Positions 17,814-27,072 of a stretch of DNA of 36,331 nucleotides are shown here, in pieces; positions within the stretch are counted from its first letter, which is position 1; every line of letters begins with the position of its first letter. Below the pieces are notes generated by a model that was given only the letters and a program-made list of their open reading frames with translations, made no database searches and had not been told where the DNA came from. A program made the position numbers and the translations under genes. The stretch is from Nocardioides sp. GTDB taxonomy: Bacteria; Actinomycetota; Actinomycetes; Propionibacteriales; Nocardioidaceae. The stretch covers positions 1 through 36,331 of the forward strand of contig JAICSC010000004.1 of assembly GCA_025937085.1 (NCBI GenBank), given 5' to 3'.

Positions 17814-17829
17814 CGCCGGTCGACCGGCG
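17814..17829. terminator. Perfect 16-bp palindrome between convergent fusA2 and PBP genes (possible terminator stem)
   Basis: cgccggtcgaccggcg; located in the convergent intergenic gap; no T-tract. Confidence 0.35.
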
Positions 17830-17927
17830 ATCCCGTCGCTTGGTAGGCGTTGCAACCCCTACGAACCGACGGGACTCCGGGCGCGGTGGGGTTGGTGGGA
17901 CAGAAGAGCACAGAGGAGCTCAGCCCA

Positions 17928-19823
17928 TCACCGTTCACCTGCGCCGCGGAGGAACTGCTCGAGGAGCGGGCCGGCGACTCCGGCGCCGGTGTGGCCGACG
18001 TCGACGAACGCGCAGACCGCGAGATCGCCCTGCCCGGCGATCATCCAGGCGTGGGTCAGTCGCTTGCCGTCGCGGTCGAACTCCGCGGTGCCGGTCTTGG
18101 CGATCACCGGCGGCCCGGGGACATCGCGCAGCCCGAGCCCCGTGCCGCGGAGCACGACGCCCCGCAGCATCTGCTTCAACGTCGCGTCCTGCGACGCCGT
18201 CAGGGGGGTCGGGTGGGTCTCGGCCGGGTGCACCGACGTCACCAGCTGCGGCACGACCGTGTGACCCGCCACGACCGATGCCATCACCGTCGCCATCGTC
18301 ATCGGCGAGGCGAGGATCTCGCCCTGTCCGATCATGTCGGCTGCCTTGGTGGTCTCGGACGTCGGCGGCACGACGTTCCCGAAGTACGCCGGGAAGCCCA
18401 GGTCGTGGTCGACGCCCATGCCCAGCGAGGCGGCGGCATCGACCAGGTCGGTCGAGCCGAGCTTCGTGCGCTCGTTGATGTAGGCCGTGTTGCACGAGTT
18501 GGCGAGCGCGGTCGCGAGCGTGATGCGGCCGTTGGCGCCCGGTGGGTACTCGCTGTCGTTGGTGAACACCTTGCCGTCGACGTCCACGCTGGTCGGGCAG
18601 TCCACGGGTGACGACGGCGGGACGCCCTTCCTCAGCAGCGCAAGCGTGCCGACGGTCTTGAACGTCGAGCCCGGCGCGAACCGGCCGTACGTCGCATCGT
18701 TGTAGCCGTTGTTGCCGGGTCCGTTGGCCGCAGCCACGATCGCCCCGGTGGACGGCCGGATCGCGACGATGGCGCTCGCCGGGCCGACGTCGCCGAGGAT
18801 GCGCTCGGCGAGCAGCTGCAGCCGCGGCTGAAGCGTGAGGTGCAACGGTCGGCCCGGCGTGGCCGCGCGCTTGAAGACCGTCCGTCGCTTCCCGTCGGCG
18901 CTCTCCGCCTCGACGACGACTCCCGGCTTCCCGCGCAGCTGCTCGTCGTACCTCGCCTCGAGGCCGGACAGACCGGCCTCGTCACCCGGGGTGTATACGC
19001 CCGGGTTGTCCTTGATGATCTCGGCGGTCACGGGGCCGACGGTGCCGAGGATCGGTGCCGCGAACTCCTTGGTGATCCCGAGCGGGACGCGGTCGGCGAT
19101 CGCGTCCACGCCCTTGATGTGGGGGTACTGCGACGTCACCGACGCGGGAACCTCGTCCTTGCGGAACGCGATCGCCTGCACGAACGCCTTGGGCCCGGCC
19201 GCCTTGACCTGTTTGACGTACGGCGCGATGCCGATGCCGACCAGCTGCGCCAGCCGCCGGGCCGCCTCCGGTGCCTGGGAGGCGGGGATCTTGACCCGGT
19301 CGACCCCGAAACGCACCACGGGGCGGTCGGTGACCAGGCCCTCGCCTCCCGGACCGACGAGGTCGCCGCGTTTCGCGCCGACCGTGGTGGCGTGCAGGAC
19401 GTCGTCCGCCTTCAGGGCAGGCGCGACCACCGCGTTCGACCACTCGACCCGCCAGGTCGACCCGGACGCCCGCAGCGGGGCCTCGCTCGAGTACGTCCAC
19501 CCACCGCCGATCGGCCATGCCCATCTCAACGTCGCGCTCGCTGTCCCGTCGCCGGACTCCGACACCGAGCTCACACTCACCTTCGGCTCGACGTCCCCCA
19601 GCCCCGCCACCGTCTTGGCGAAGTCGCGCTGGACCTGACCCGCGGAGGCGTCGACGAACGTGATCTTCGCGAGGTCTCCGGACGACAGTCCGGCCGCGAG
19701 CGCCTCGGCTGTCGGGTCCGGCGACGGCCCGCCGTCCCCGCCCCCGCACCCGCCCAGCGCCAACGCCAACGCCAACATCGGCGGCACGGCGAGCGGCAGC
19801 CGGCGGATCCCCATGCCGGCCAT
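17928..19823 (-). CDS. Penicillin-binding lipoprotein (class B PBP with NTF2-like/MecA_N and dimerisation domains)
   Basis: Lipobox ALALGGC; FAPGSTFKTV (SxxK), ANSCNTAYI (SxN), IAKTGTAEF (KTG). Start Met at 19823 (MAGMGIRR) or 19814; the 876-aa ORF upstream of this is spurious. Confidence 0.92.
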   Translation of the reverse strand: MAGMGIRRLPLAVPPMLALALALGGCGGGDGGPSPDPTAEALAAGLSSGDLAKITFVDASAGQVQRDFAKTVAGLGDVEPKVSVSSVSESGDGTASATLRWAWPIGGGWTYSSEAPLRASGSTWRVEWSNAVVAPALKADDVLHATTVGAKRGDLVGPGGEGLVTDRPVVRFGVDRVKIPASQAPEAARRLAQLVGIGIAPYVKQVKAAGPKAFVQAIAFRKDEVPASVTSQYPHIKGVDAIADRVPLGITKEFAAPILGTVGPVTAEIIKDNPGVYTPGDEAGLSGLEARYDEQLRGKPGVVVEAESADGKRRTVFKRAATPGRPLHLTLQPRLQLLAERILGDVGPASAIVAIRPSTGAIVAAANGPGNNGYNDATYGRFAPGSTFKTVGTLALLRKGVPPSSPVDCPTSVDVDGKVFTNDSEYPPGANGRITLATALANSCNTAYINERTKLGSTDLVDAAASLGMGVDHDLGFPAYFGNVVPPTSETTKAADMIGQGEILASPMTMATVMASVVAGHTVVPQLVTSVHPAETHPTPLTASQDATLKQMLRGVVLRGTGLGLRDVPGPPVIAKTGTAEFDRDGKRLTHAWMIAGQGDLAVCAFVDVGHTGAGVAGPLLEQFLRGAGER

Positions 19824-19857
19824 CCTGTCAGGGGGGCGATCAGCCTCGATCCACGGC

Positions 19858-20538
19858 TCAACCCGGATCCACCGAGGCCTCGACGCGGACGCAGCACCGA
19901 TCAGGAGCGGGGTCCAGCCGCGCGCACGTGTGGTCGCACCCGAGCCCGTCGAGCACACCCTCGACGTAGTCGCGGTTGATCCCGCAGACCAGCGCGGTGT
20001 GCTCACGGGCCAGCGCGTCGAACGGGCAGTTGCGCAGCACGAGTGCGTCATCGGTCCTCGACGGCTCGTAGCCGCGCTCCGCCAGGACACCCGCGGACCG
20101 CTCCAGCTCACCGCCCTTCCCGGCGTACGCCGTGCCGTCGCGCCGCCCGGCCGCCCCGGCCTCCTCGGCCAGCGTCTCCACGAGCGGCGCGCCGCCGAGG
20201 GACCGCTCGACCGCGGCGGCGAACACCCGGCCGACCAGGTCGTACCCGCGCTGCGGCAGCGAGACCGCGACCGCGGCGTCGGAGCGGCGATAGACCTTCG
20301 CAGGCCGGCCGGCACCCGGGCCGCTGCGCCCGCTGAGCCGGCGGTGGTCGACGGAGAGCAGCCCTTCCTCGACCAGCTTGTCGAGGTGGAAGCGGGCGGT
20401 GTGCACCGGGACGCCGACCTCCCGCGCGGCCTCCTCACGTCCGACCCCGTCGTCGCGGCCGGCCACCAAGGCGTAGAGCCGGCGGCGCAGCGGGTCGGAC
20501 AACGCGCCGATCGCCGAGAAGTCGTCCACCGTCGCCAC
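19858..20538 (-). CDS. HTH transcriptional regulator with C-terminal Cys-rich (probable Fe-S, SufR-like) domain
   Basis: Winged-HTH: SDPLRRRLYALVAGRDDGVGREEAAREVGVPVHTARFHLDKLVEEGLL; C-terminus NCPFDALAREHTALVCGINRDYVEGVLDGLGCDHTCARLDPAPDRCCV with conserved Cys spacing. Confidence 0.88.
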   Translation of the reverse strand: MATVDDFSAIGALSDPLRRRLYALVAGRDDGVGREEAAREVGVPVHTARFHLDKLVEEGLLSVDHRRLSGRSGPGAGRPAKVYRRSDAAVAVSLPQRGYDLVGRVFAAAVERSLGGAPLVETLAEEAGAAGRRDGTAYAGKGGELERSAGVLAERGYEPSRTDDALVLRNCPFDALAREHTALVCGINRDYVEGVLDGLGCDHTCARLDPAPDRCCVRVEASVDPG

Positions 20539-20545
20539 CTTCCGC

Positions 20546-20588
20546 TTGACGCACCCACGTTCTAACAGACATATTAGTCACTGTTAGA
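20546..20588 (+). promoter_or_regulatory. folE promoter with overlapping 28-bp inverted-repeat operator
   Basis: TTGACG (20546-20551) - 18 nt - CATATT (20570-20575); TCTAACAG (20561-20568) - acatattagtca - CTGTTAGA (20581-20588), perfect 8-bp arms. Confidence 0.7.
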
Positions 20589-20612
20589 GAATCACGTCCA
20601 GAAGGAGACCTC

Positions 20613-21245
20613 ATGGTCGAGGCGGTCGCAGAAGCTCGGTGGCGCCCCCGGATCACCCACCCCGGCGTGCCGGTCGACCTGGCGGCGGCCGAGAAGGCGG
20701 CCACCGAGATGCTGGCGGCACTCGGGCTGCCCATCGACTCCGAGGACATGTTCGAGACGCCCCGCCGACTCGTGCACGCGTACGCCGAGATGCTGACCCC
20801 TCCTGAGTTCGACTCGACGACGTTCACGAACTCCGCGGGGTACGACGAGCTGGTCCTGGTCTCCGACATCCCGGTCCACTCGCTGTGCGAGCACCATCTG
20901 CTCCCCTTCACCGGCGTCGCCCACGTCGGGTACCTGCCGGGGGACCGGATCCTCGGGCTGTCGAAGTTCGCGCGTACCGTGGACTTCTTCGCGCGTCGTG
21001 CGCAGACCCAGGAGCGCCTCACGATGGAGATCGCCGAGCACCTCACCGAACGCCTGGAACCCAAAGGCGTCGGTGTCGTGATCGAGGCGGAGCACACGTG
21101 CATGAGCATGCGTGGCGCCCGCGCCGACGGCGCACGCACGGTCACCGCCGCCCTCCACGGCCGGCTGCGCGACGACCCGAAGACCCGAGCCGAGTTCCTC
21201 TCCCTCACCCGTGACCCAGCCATCAGAAGTGGAGGTGCGCGATGA
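20613..21245 (+). CDS. folE: GTP cyclohydrolase I
   Basis: ETPRRLVHAYAEML...VHSLCEHHLLPFTGVAHVGYLP...GLSKFARTVDFFARRAQTQERLT...AEHTCMSMRG; RBS aaggag. Confidence 0.95.
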   Translation: MVEAVAEARWRPRITHPGVPVDLAAAEKAATEMLAALGLPIDSEDMFETPRRLVHAYAEMLTPPEFDSTTFTNSAGYDELVLVSDIPVHSLCEHHLLPFTGVAHVGYLPGDRILGLSKFARTVDFFARRAQTQERLTMEIAEHLTERLEPKGVGVVIEAEHTCMSMRGARADGARTVTAALHGRLRDDPKTRAEFLSLTRDPAIRSGGAR

Positions 21246-22459
21246 GCGCTCCCATCGTCCTGGTCGGTGGCGGTCTCGCCACCGGCACCGCCGTCCGCGA
21301 GCTCCGTAGCCAGGGGTACGACGGCGAGCTCGTCGTGATCGCCGGCGAGCCGCACGCGCCGTACGAGCGTCCGCCGCTGTCCAAGGGCTACCTCCTCGGG
21401 AACGACCCCGCCGAGAAGGCACTGGTCAACGAGGAGGGGTGGTACGCCGCCCACGACGTCGACCTGCGCACCGGCGTCCGGGTCGACTCGGTGGATCCGG
21501 ACGCCCGGACCCTGAGCGCGGGTGGGGAGGAGCTGGCATGGTCGGGCCTGCTCCTGGCGACCGGCGCTGGCCCGCGCCGGCTCGCACTGGCCGATGACTC
21601 CGGTGCGCCGGTCCACTACCTGCGCACCCTCGAGGACTCGACCACGTTGAAGGAGCAGCTCGTCCCTGGCGCCCGGATCGCGATCATCGGGGGCGGCTGG
21701 ATCGGTCTCGAGGTCGCCAGCGCCGCACGTCAGGCCGGAGCCGAGGTCGTCGTGCTGGAGGCACTGGAACAGCCGCTGCTGAACGTTTTGGGCCCTGAGG
21801 TGGGTGCGCTGTTCGCCCAGCTCCACCGGGAGAAGGGCGTCGACGTGCGCACCGGCGTACGGGTCGAGGAGATCACCGGGTCATCGGGGTCATCCGGCAC
21901 CGGCTCGGAGGGTCCGACGATCAGGACGGCCGGCGGAGACACGTTCACCTTCGACCGCCTGGTGGTCGGCGTCGGCGTGGCACCGATCGCCGACCTGGCC
22001 GTCGATGCGGGGATCGCCGTGGACAACGGGATCCTGGTCGATGCCGGCCTGCGCACGTCGGCCCCCGGCGTGTTCGCCGCGGGCGACGTCGCCAACGTCG
22101 ACCACCCGGTCCTCGGCCATCGGCTCCGCGTCGAGCACTGGGACACCGCGATCAAGCACGGCACGGTCGCCGCGACCAACCTGGCCGGCGGCAGTGCGGT
22201 GGCCGACCACCTGCCCTACTTCTTCACCGACCAGTACGCCCTCGGACTCGAGTACGTCGGCCACCCCGGCCCGGACGGCTTCGACCGCGTCGTCATCACC
22301 GGTGACACCGAGGGGCCGGTCGAGGGACGCGTGTTCCGGGTCTGGTGGAAGCGCGGCGACCGTGTGGTCGCGGGCATGCACGTCAACGACTGGGATGCGA
22401 TCGGCCGGGTCCGCGAGCTGGTCGGCACCGAGGCCGACGACGCGGCGCTGGGCAGCTGA
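21242..22459 (+). CDS. FAD-dependent NAD(P)H oxidoreductase / ferredoxin reductase family
   Basis: IVLVGGGLATGTAVRELRSQGYDGELVVIAGEPHAPYERPPLSKGYL...IIGGGWIGLEVASAARQAGAEVVVLE...VFAAGDVAN; ATGA overlap with folE. Confidence 0.93.
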   Translation: MSAPIVLVGGGLATGTAVRELRSQGYDGELVVIAGEPHAPYERPPLSKGYLLGNDPAEKALVNEEGWYAAHDVDLRTGVRVDSVDPDARTLSAGGEELAWSGLLLATGAGPRRLALADDSGAPVHYLRTLEDSTTLKEQLVPGARIAIIGGGWIGLEVASAARQAGAEVVVLEALEQPLLNVLGPEVGALFAQLHREKGVDVRTGVRVEEITGSSGSSGTGSEGPTIRTAGGDTFTFDRLVVGVGVAPIADLAVDAGIAVDNGILVDAGLRTSAPGVFAAGDVANVDHPVLGHRLRVEHWDTAIKHGTVAATNLAGGSAVADHLPYFFTDQYALGLEYVGHPGPDGFDRVVITGDTEGPVEGRVFRVWWKRGDRVVAGMHVNDWDAIGRVRELVGTEADDAALGS

Positions 22460-23851
22460 TCAGGAGCTGATGCTCGGCAGCTTCTCCAGAGCGCTGGCGA
22501 CGGCCTGCTGCAGCTCGGCGTCGTCCCAGCTGTGGTCGACGAGGTCTCCCCGCAGGTAGGCGTCGTACGCCGCGAGGTCGAGGTGGCCGTGCCCGCAAAG
22601 CGCAGTCAGGATCACCTTCTCCTCGCCCGACTCCTTGCACGCCAGCGCCTCCTCGACCGCGGCCGCGAGCGCATGCGTCGGCTCGGGCGCCGCCACGATC
22701 CCCTCGGTCCTGGCGAAGAGGACTCCCGCCGCGAAGCACTCCGACTGCTTCTTGGCGACGGCCTCGAGCTCACCGGTCGCGTACAGGTGCGAGATCAACG
22801 GACTCATGCCGTGGTAGCGCAGGCCGCCGGCGTGGATCGGGTCGGGCACGAAGTCGTGGCCGAGCGTGTGCATCTTCATCAGCGGCGTCATGCCGAGGGT
22901 GTCGCCGAAGTCGTAGGCATAGGTGCCCTGGGTCAGCGACGGGCACGACGCGGGCTCCACGGCCCGGATCGTCGGTGACATCGTGCCGGCCCACTTCTCG
23001 CGGAGGAACGGGAACGCGAGGCCGCCGAAGTTCGAGCCACCACCGGTGCAGCCCACGAGCAGGTCGGGCTTCTCGCCGACCGACGCCATCTGCAGCAGCG
23101 CCTCCTCACCGATCACGGTCTGGTGGAGCAGCACGTGGTTGAGCACGCTGCCGAGGGCGTAGTTGGTGGTGGGGTCCTGTGCGGCGACCTCGACCGCCTC
23201 GCTGATCGCGATGCCGAGGCTCCCGGTGGAGTCCGGGTCCTGCGCCAGGATCGTGCGGCCGGCGTTGGTGAGGTCGCTCGGGCTCGGGTGCACGGTGCCG
23301 CCGAAGGTCTCGATCATCGTGCGGCGGTAGGGCTTCTGGTCGTACGACGCCCGCACCTGCCACACCTCGCACTCCAGGTCGTACTGCGAGCACGCGAAGG
23401 CCAACGCGGTGCCCCACTGCCCAGCGCCGGTCTCGGTGGTGAGCTTCTTGATGCCGGCCTTGGCGTTGTAGAACGCCTGCGGCACCGCGGTGTTCGGCTT
23501 GTGCGAGCCGGCCGGGCTGACGCCTTCGTACTTGTAGTAGATCCGAGCCGGCGTCCCCAGTGCCTTCTCGAGCCGGTGTGCCCGGAAGAGCGGGGACGGG
23601 CGCCAGAGCGCGTAGACGTCGAGCACCTCGCCGGGGATCTCGACGTACTGGTCGCCGGAGACCTCTTGGAGGATCAGGTCCATCGGGAAGAGCGGCGTGA
23701 GGTCGTCCGGCCCGACCGGCTGGCCGGTGCCCGGGTGCAGGACCGGCGGTGGTGGCGTCGGCAGGTCGTGGAGGACGTTGTACCAGCGTGTCGGCTGGTC
23801 GCTCTCCGGGAGCAGGATCTTGTGCTGGGACGACGGTTTCGACGGGGGCAT
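22460..23851 (-). CDS. TrpB2-type (TrpB-like) pyridoxal-phosphate enzyme
   Basis: [47 protein letters not shown]...[19 protein letters not shown]...[11 protein letters not shown]; TrpB2 subfamily architecture. Stop codon abuts that of the convergent gene. Confidence 0.93.
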   Translation of the reverse strand: MPPSKPSSQHKILLPESDQPTRWYNVLHDLPTPPPPVLHPGTGQPVGPDDLTPLFPMDLILQEVSGDQYVEIPGEVLDVYALWRPSPLFRAHRLEKALGTPARIYYKYEGVSPAGSHKPNTAVPQAFYNAKAGIKKLTTETGAGQWGTALAFACSQYDLECEVWQVRASYDQKPYRRTMIETFGGTVHPSPSDLTNAGRTILAQDPDSTGSLGIAISEAVEVAAQDPTTNYALGSVLNHVLLHQTVIGEEALLQMASVGEKPDLLVGCTGGGSNFGGLAFPFLREKWAGTMSPTIRAVEPASCPSLTQGTYAYDFGDTLGMTPLMKMHTLGHDFVPDPIHAGGLRYHGMSPLISHLYATGELEAVAKKQSECFAAGVLFARTEGIVAAPEPTHALAAAVEEALACKESGEEKVILTALCGHGHLDLAAYDAYLRGDLVDHSWDDAELQQAVASALEKLPSISS

Positions 23852-23985
23852 GACTCAGCGTGGCACGCCGGCAGCTGGTCGGCCAGCCGTGATCCACGCC
23901 ACAGGGGCCGGGGAATACCTCGGCGTGGGGGACGTTGTACCGCCAAGTGGTTGAAACTTCAATTCCCGCAGGAGGACCCCCCACC

Positions 23986-24555
23986 ATGACGAACACCCCG
24001 TTCGAACCCGCCACCACCGTCATCGAGGACATCGCCGGTGACTACACCATCGACGTCGCCCACTCGCGCCTGGGCTTCAGCGCCCGGCACGCGATGGTCA
24101 CCACAGTCCGCGGTGCGTTCAAGGAGTTCGAGGGCACGGCCCACGTCGACACGGCGAACCCGGCAGCCAGCAAGGTCGAGCTCACGATCAAGGCCGACAG
24201 CATCGACACCGGTGTCGCCGACCGCGACGCCCACCTGCGCTCCGCGGACTTCTTCGAGACCGAGTCGCACCCCGAGATCACCTTCACGTCGACCGAGGTG
24301 GAGCGTGATGGCGACGACTGGACCATCACCGGTGACCTGACCATCAACGGCACCACCAAGCCGATCGCCGTGGAGTTCGAGTCCACCGGCTCCGCTCGCG
24401 ACCCGTTCGGCAACGTCCGCATCGGCTTCGAGGGCCACGCCGCTCTCTCCCGCAAGGACTGGGGCCTGACCTGGAACGCCGCCCTCGAGACCGGTGGCTT
24501 CCTGGTGTCGGACAAGATCAAGCTCGACTTCGACATCTCCGCCATCCAGCGCTGA
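23986..24555 (+). CDS. YceI family protein
   Basis: GDYTIDVAHSRLGFSARHAMVTTVRGAFKEFEGTAHVD...LTINGTTKPIAVEFE...RKDWGLTWNAALETGGFLVSDKIKLDFDISAIQ; RBS ggagga. Confidence 0.93.
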   Translation: MTNTPFEPATTVIEDIAGDYTIDVAHSRLGFSARHAMVTTVRGAFKEFEGTAHVDTANPAASKVELTIKADSIDTGVADRDAHLRSADFFETESHPEITFTSTEVERDGDDWTITGDLTINGTTKPIAVEFESTGSARDPFGNVRIGFEGHAALSRKDWGLTWNAALETGGFLVSDKIKLDFDISAIQR

Positions 24556-24566
24556 CCCGCTCGCCC

Positions 24567-24605
24567 TGGCCGCTCCGCCCCGGCTCCGCCGGGGTGGAGC
24601 GGCCA
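24567..24605 (+). terminator. Strong stem-loop downstream of yceI-family gene
   Basis: tggccgctccgccccgg-ctccg-ccggggtggagcggcca: 17-bp stem with one G-U, 5-nt loop; no U-tract. Confidence 0.75.
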
Positions 24606-24703
24606 CATGCGTTACCGGGTCGACATCATTTCGACACGCACGTCGGGCGGGTCGACGGTAATGGGCGTGCACCTGGGGCGTCCGGATGATCTGATACCGC
24701 CTC

Positions 24704-25615
24704 ATGAGAGACCTGGATCTGCCCGGCGGTCTGACCTCTCGGGTGCTGACAATGGACGACGCCCGCGCCGTCTTCGAGGTCGCCGCCGCGCAGGAGCAGG
24801 CGGACGTCGGCAAGGTCGAGATCGAGCCGGCCGACATCGTGAGTGACTGGAGCCGCCCGAGCTGGGACGTCTCGTCCCACACGATCGGTGTCTTCGACGG
24901 AGATCGGATGGTCGGGTACGGCGAGATCACCGGCCGCGACCGTGGCGACGCGGCCGTCCATCCCGGCTACCGCCGCCGGGGCATCGGAACAGCGATCGCC
25001 GCCTGGATGCAGCAGACGGCCAAGGACCTCGGCGGAGCCGGCTACGGCAGCCCCGTGCCGGAGGGCTCGGCGGGCGACCGGCTTCTGGAGAAGCTCGGCT
25101 ACCGCATCCGCCACACCAGCTGGGTCCTGGCCCTCCCCGAGGGGAGGCAGATCGAGCCCCGCGACCTCCCCGACGGTTACGCGATCCGCGCGGCGCGCCC
25201 CGAGGAGTACCGAGCAGTCCAGGACGTCATCGAGGACGCGTTCCTCGAGTGGTCGGTGCGCGAACGGGAGCCGTACGACGACTTCCACGCCTCGGTCATC
25301 GGCCGGCCGGGTTTCGAAGCGTGGAACCTCCGCGTCGTCACCGCCCCGGCCGGCGAGATCGTCGGGGCGGCGCTGATCATCATGGCGGGCGACCCGGCGA
25401 CCGAGGCCTACATCGACAAGCTCGCGGTCCGCAAGGACCAGCGGCACCGCGGACTCGCGCAGGCGCTGCTCGTGGACGCCTTCGCCCGCGGACGGGAACA
25501 CGGGGCGTCCCGCTCGGCTCTGTCGACCGACTCGCGCACCGGCGCGCTGAGCCTGTACCAGAAGGTCGGCATGGAGGTCGGCGACATCTGGGTGAACCGC
25601 GCCATCGGCGTCTGA
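24704..25615 (+). CDS. GNAT family N-acetyltransferase (tandem GNAT domains)
   Basis: AAVHPGYRRRGIGTAIAAWM (acetyl-CoA loop) and second KLAVRKDQRHRGLAQALLVDAF...LYQKVGMEVGDIWVNR. Confidence 0.88.
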   Translation: MRDLDLPGGLTSRVLTMDDARAVFEVAAAQEQADVGKVEIEPADIVSDWSRPSWDVSSHTIGVFDGDRMVGYGEITGRDRGDAAVHPGYRRRGIGTAIAAWMQQTAKDLGGAGYGSPVPEGSAGDRLLEKLGYRIRHTSWVLALPEGRQIEPRDLPDGYAIRAARPEEYRAVQDVIEDAFLEWSVREREPYDDFHASVIGRPGFEAWNLRVVTAPAGEIVGAALIIMAGDPATEAYIDKLAVRKDQRHRGLAQALLVDAFARGREHGASRSALSTDSRTGALSLYQKVGMEVGDIWVNRAIGV

Positions 25616-25741
25616 GCCGAAGTGGGACCTGTCCCGCCCCGAGGTGGGACTTCTCCCGCGACCCAACGGGGCCTGGGCGGACTTCTCCCACCTCGAGCGC
25701 GGAGAACTCCCACTTCGAGCGCGGAGAACTCCCACTTCGGC
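25616..25741. repeat. Compound intergenic repeat: 12-bp terminal inverted repeats enclosing two 22-bp direct repeats and inverted partial copies
   Basis: gccgaagtggga (25616-25627) ... tcccacttcggc (25730-25741); tcgagcgcggagaactcccact at 25693-25714 and 25715-25736; inverted relative gaggtgggacttctcccgc near 25641. Confidence 0.85.
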
Positions 25742-25742
25742 G

Positions 25743-26216
25743 TCAGTGCCAGCCGGTCTGGTAGCGGCCGTGCCCCCACGGGCCACCGCGGAAGTGCGAC
25801 CGACGGCTGTGCCCGAAGCGGCGCACGAAGCGGCGCACGAAGCGGCGCACGAACACGACGTACACGATCGCGGCGACCAGCAGGAACAGCGGGTGGTGGA
25901 AGCCCCACCAGACCAGCACGACCGCCACCAGCACCCTGAACGGGAACGGGATGTGCGGCATCCGTGGGAGCGCGGGTCGTCGCCCGCGTTCTGCGCGGTA
26001 CGCCGGCGAGGTGGCCGCCTCGGGCCGCGAAGCCTGCGGGCGAGGCAGGTCGCGGAAGGCCGGTGCGAGGTCGGCCGTGGTGCGCGCAGCCCAGATCTGC
26101 TCGAGCCGCTCGGTGTGCTCCTCGGCGGTGATCCGCCCCAGCGCGAAGTGCTCGCCCAGCTCGCGGGCGGCCTCCTCGCGCTCGGCGTCCCCGATGCGCA
26201 GACGGTCGTTCACCAC
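25743..26216 (-). CDS. DUF1707 (SHOCT-like) domain membrane protein with (VRRF)n tail
   Basis: DRLRIGDAEREEAARELGEHFALGRITAEEHTERLEQIWAARTTADL is the DUF1707 signature; TM segment; FVRRFVRRFVRRFVRRFG tail encoded by a 12-bp tandem repeat. Confidence 0.88.
   Translation of the reverse strand: MVNDRLRIGDAEREEAARELGEHFALGRITAEEHTERLEQIWAARTTADLAPAFRDLPRPQASRPEAATSPAYRAERGRRPALPRMPHIPFPFRVLVAVVLVWWGFHHPLFLLVAAIVYVVFVRRFVRRFVRRFGHSRRSHFRGGPWGHGRYQTGWH
25814..25849 (-). repeat. In-frame 12-bp minisatellite, 3 perfect units
   Basis: cgaagcggcgca x3 (plus partial) within the DUF1707 gene. Confidence 0.9.
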
Positions 26217-27007
26217 TCCTCCTCACGGTCGCGGCGGTCGGGTCCATCGCCCAGGTCGTCGACTGCGTGGTCGCCGCCGTCGTCGGCCTCGTCGAGGTCA
26301 CCGGGGTGGTCGGCGAGGATCTGATACAGCGCGCGCCTTGCGTCGACCAGCACGCCGACGGCCGCCCGGCGCTGCTCGTCGGTGCCGGTGGTGATGATCT
26401 GCCACACGGCGTTCATCACCCGACCGAGCTCGGGCTTGAGCAGGGCGAAGTCCGGACCGCCCTCGGCGCCGGCGGCGTCATGCTCGGACCGCTCCTCGCG
26501 GTCGCGGGTGAACGGCGCCCACACCTCATCGATCTCGTCCGCGTGGTCGCGGAGGTACTCCCGGCCGGCCTCGGAGAGCCGGAGGGTACGCCGGCCACGC
26601 TCGTCGTCACCCTCGAGCAGGCCCTCGTCCTCGAGCTGGGCGATGGTCGGGTACACCGACCCCGGGCTCGGGCGCCAGGCCCCGCTGGTCCGGTCGGAGA
26701 TCTGCTGGATCACCTGGTAGCCGTTCAACGGCTCGTCGGCGAGCACGGCGAGGATCGCCACGCGCACGTCGCCCCGGCGTACCCGCGGAGCCCGACCCCG
26801 GGCCTGCTGGGTCAGGCCGAACAGCCCGACCAGCCAGGGCGGCGGACCCGACCGCCGGTTGGGCGGCCCCCACTGCCAGCTGCCCCACGGGCCGCTCCAC
26901 TCACCGCCACGCCGGCCCCCGTGTCCCCCGTGTCCGTCCCAGCCGCCCTGGCCTCGACCGTGCTGCTGGAACATGGACTCGAACTCGCGTCCCCAGTCCC
27001 GCCCCAT
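26210..27007 (-). CDS. PadR family transcriptional regulator with Gly/His/Trp-rich N-terminus
   Basis: RRGDVRVAILAVLADEPLNGYQVIQQISDRTSGAWRPSPGSVYPTIAQLEDEGLLEG; ATG 27007 preceded by gaggagggaga. Confidence 0.92.
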   Translation of the reverse strand: MGRDWGREFESMFQQHGRGQGGWDGHGGHGGRRGGEWSGPWGSWQWGPPNRRSGPPPWLVGLFGLTQQARGRAPRVRRGDVRVAILAVLADEPLNGYQVIQQISDRTSGAWRPSPGSVYPTIAQLEDEGLLEGDDERGRRTLRLSEAGREYLRDHADEIDEVWAPFTRDREERSEHDAAGAEGGPDFALLKPELGRVMNAVWQIITTGTDEQRRAAVGVLVDARRALYQILADHPGDLDEADDGGDHAVDDLGDGPDRRDREEEW

Positions 27008-27072
27008 CGTGCTCTCCCTCCTCGTGTCCCGCCGCCTCGGACCCAACACACTCACCGTGTCTGGTCGATCGC

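Noticed and set aside
19824-20558. N-terminal ~245 aa of the 876-aa PBP ORF
   Set aside because: Out-of-frame overlap with the real HTH regulator gene; Arg/Ser/Trp-rich, whereas the PBP has a proper lipoprotein signal starting at 19823/19814.
24610-24665. Imperfect inverted repeat gttaccgggtcgac / gtcgacggtaat upstream of the GNAT gene
   Set aside because: Arms are offset and imperfect, and the region is dominated by GC-rich short palindromes; not strong enough to call an operator.
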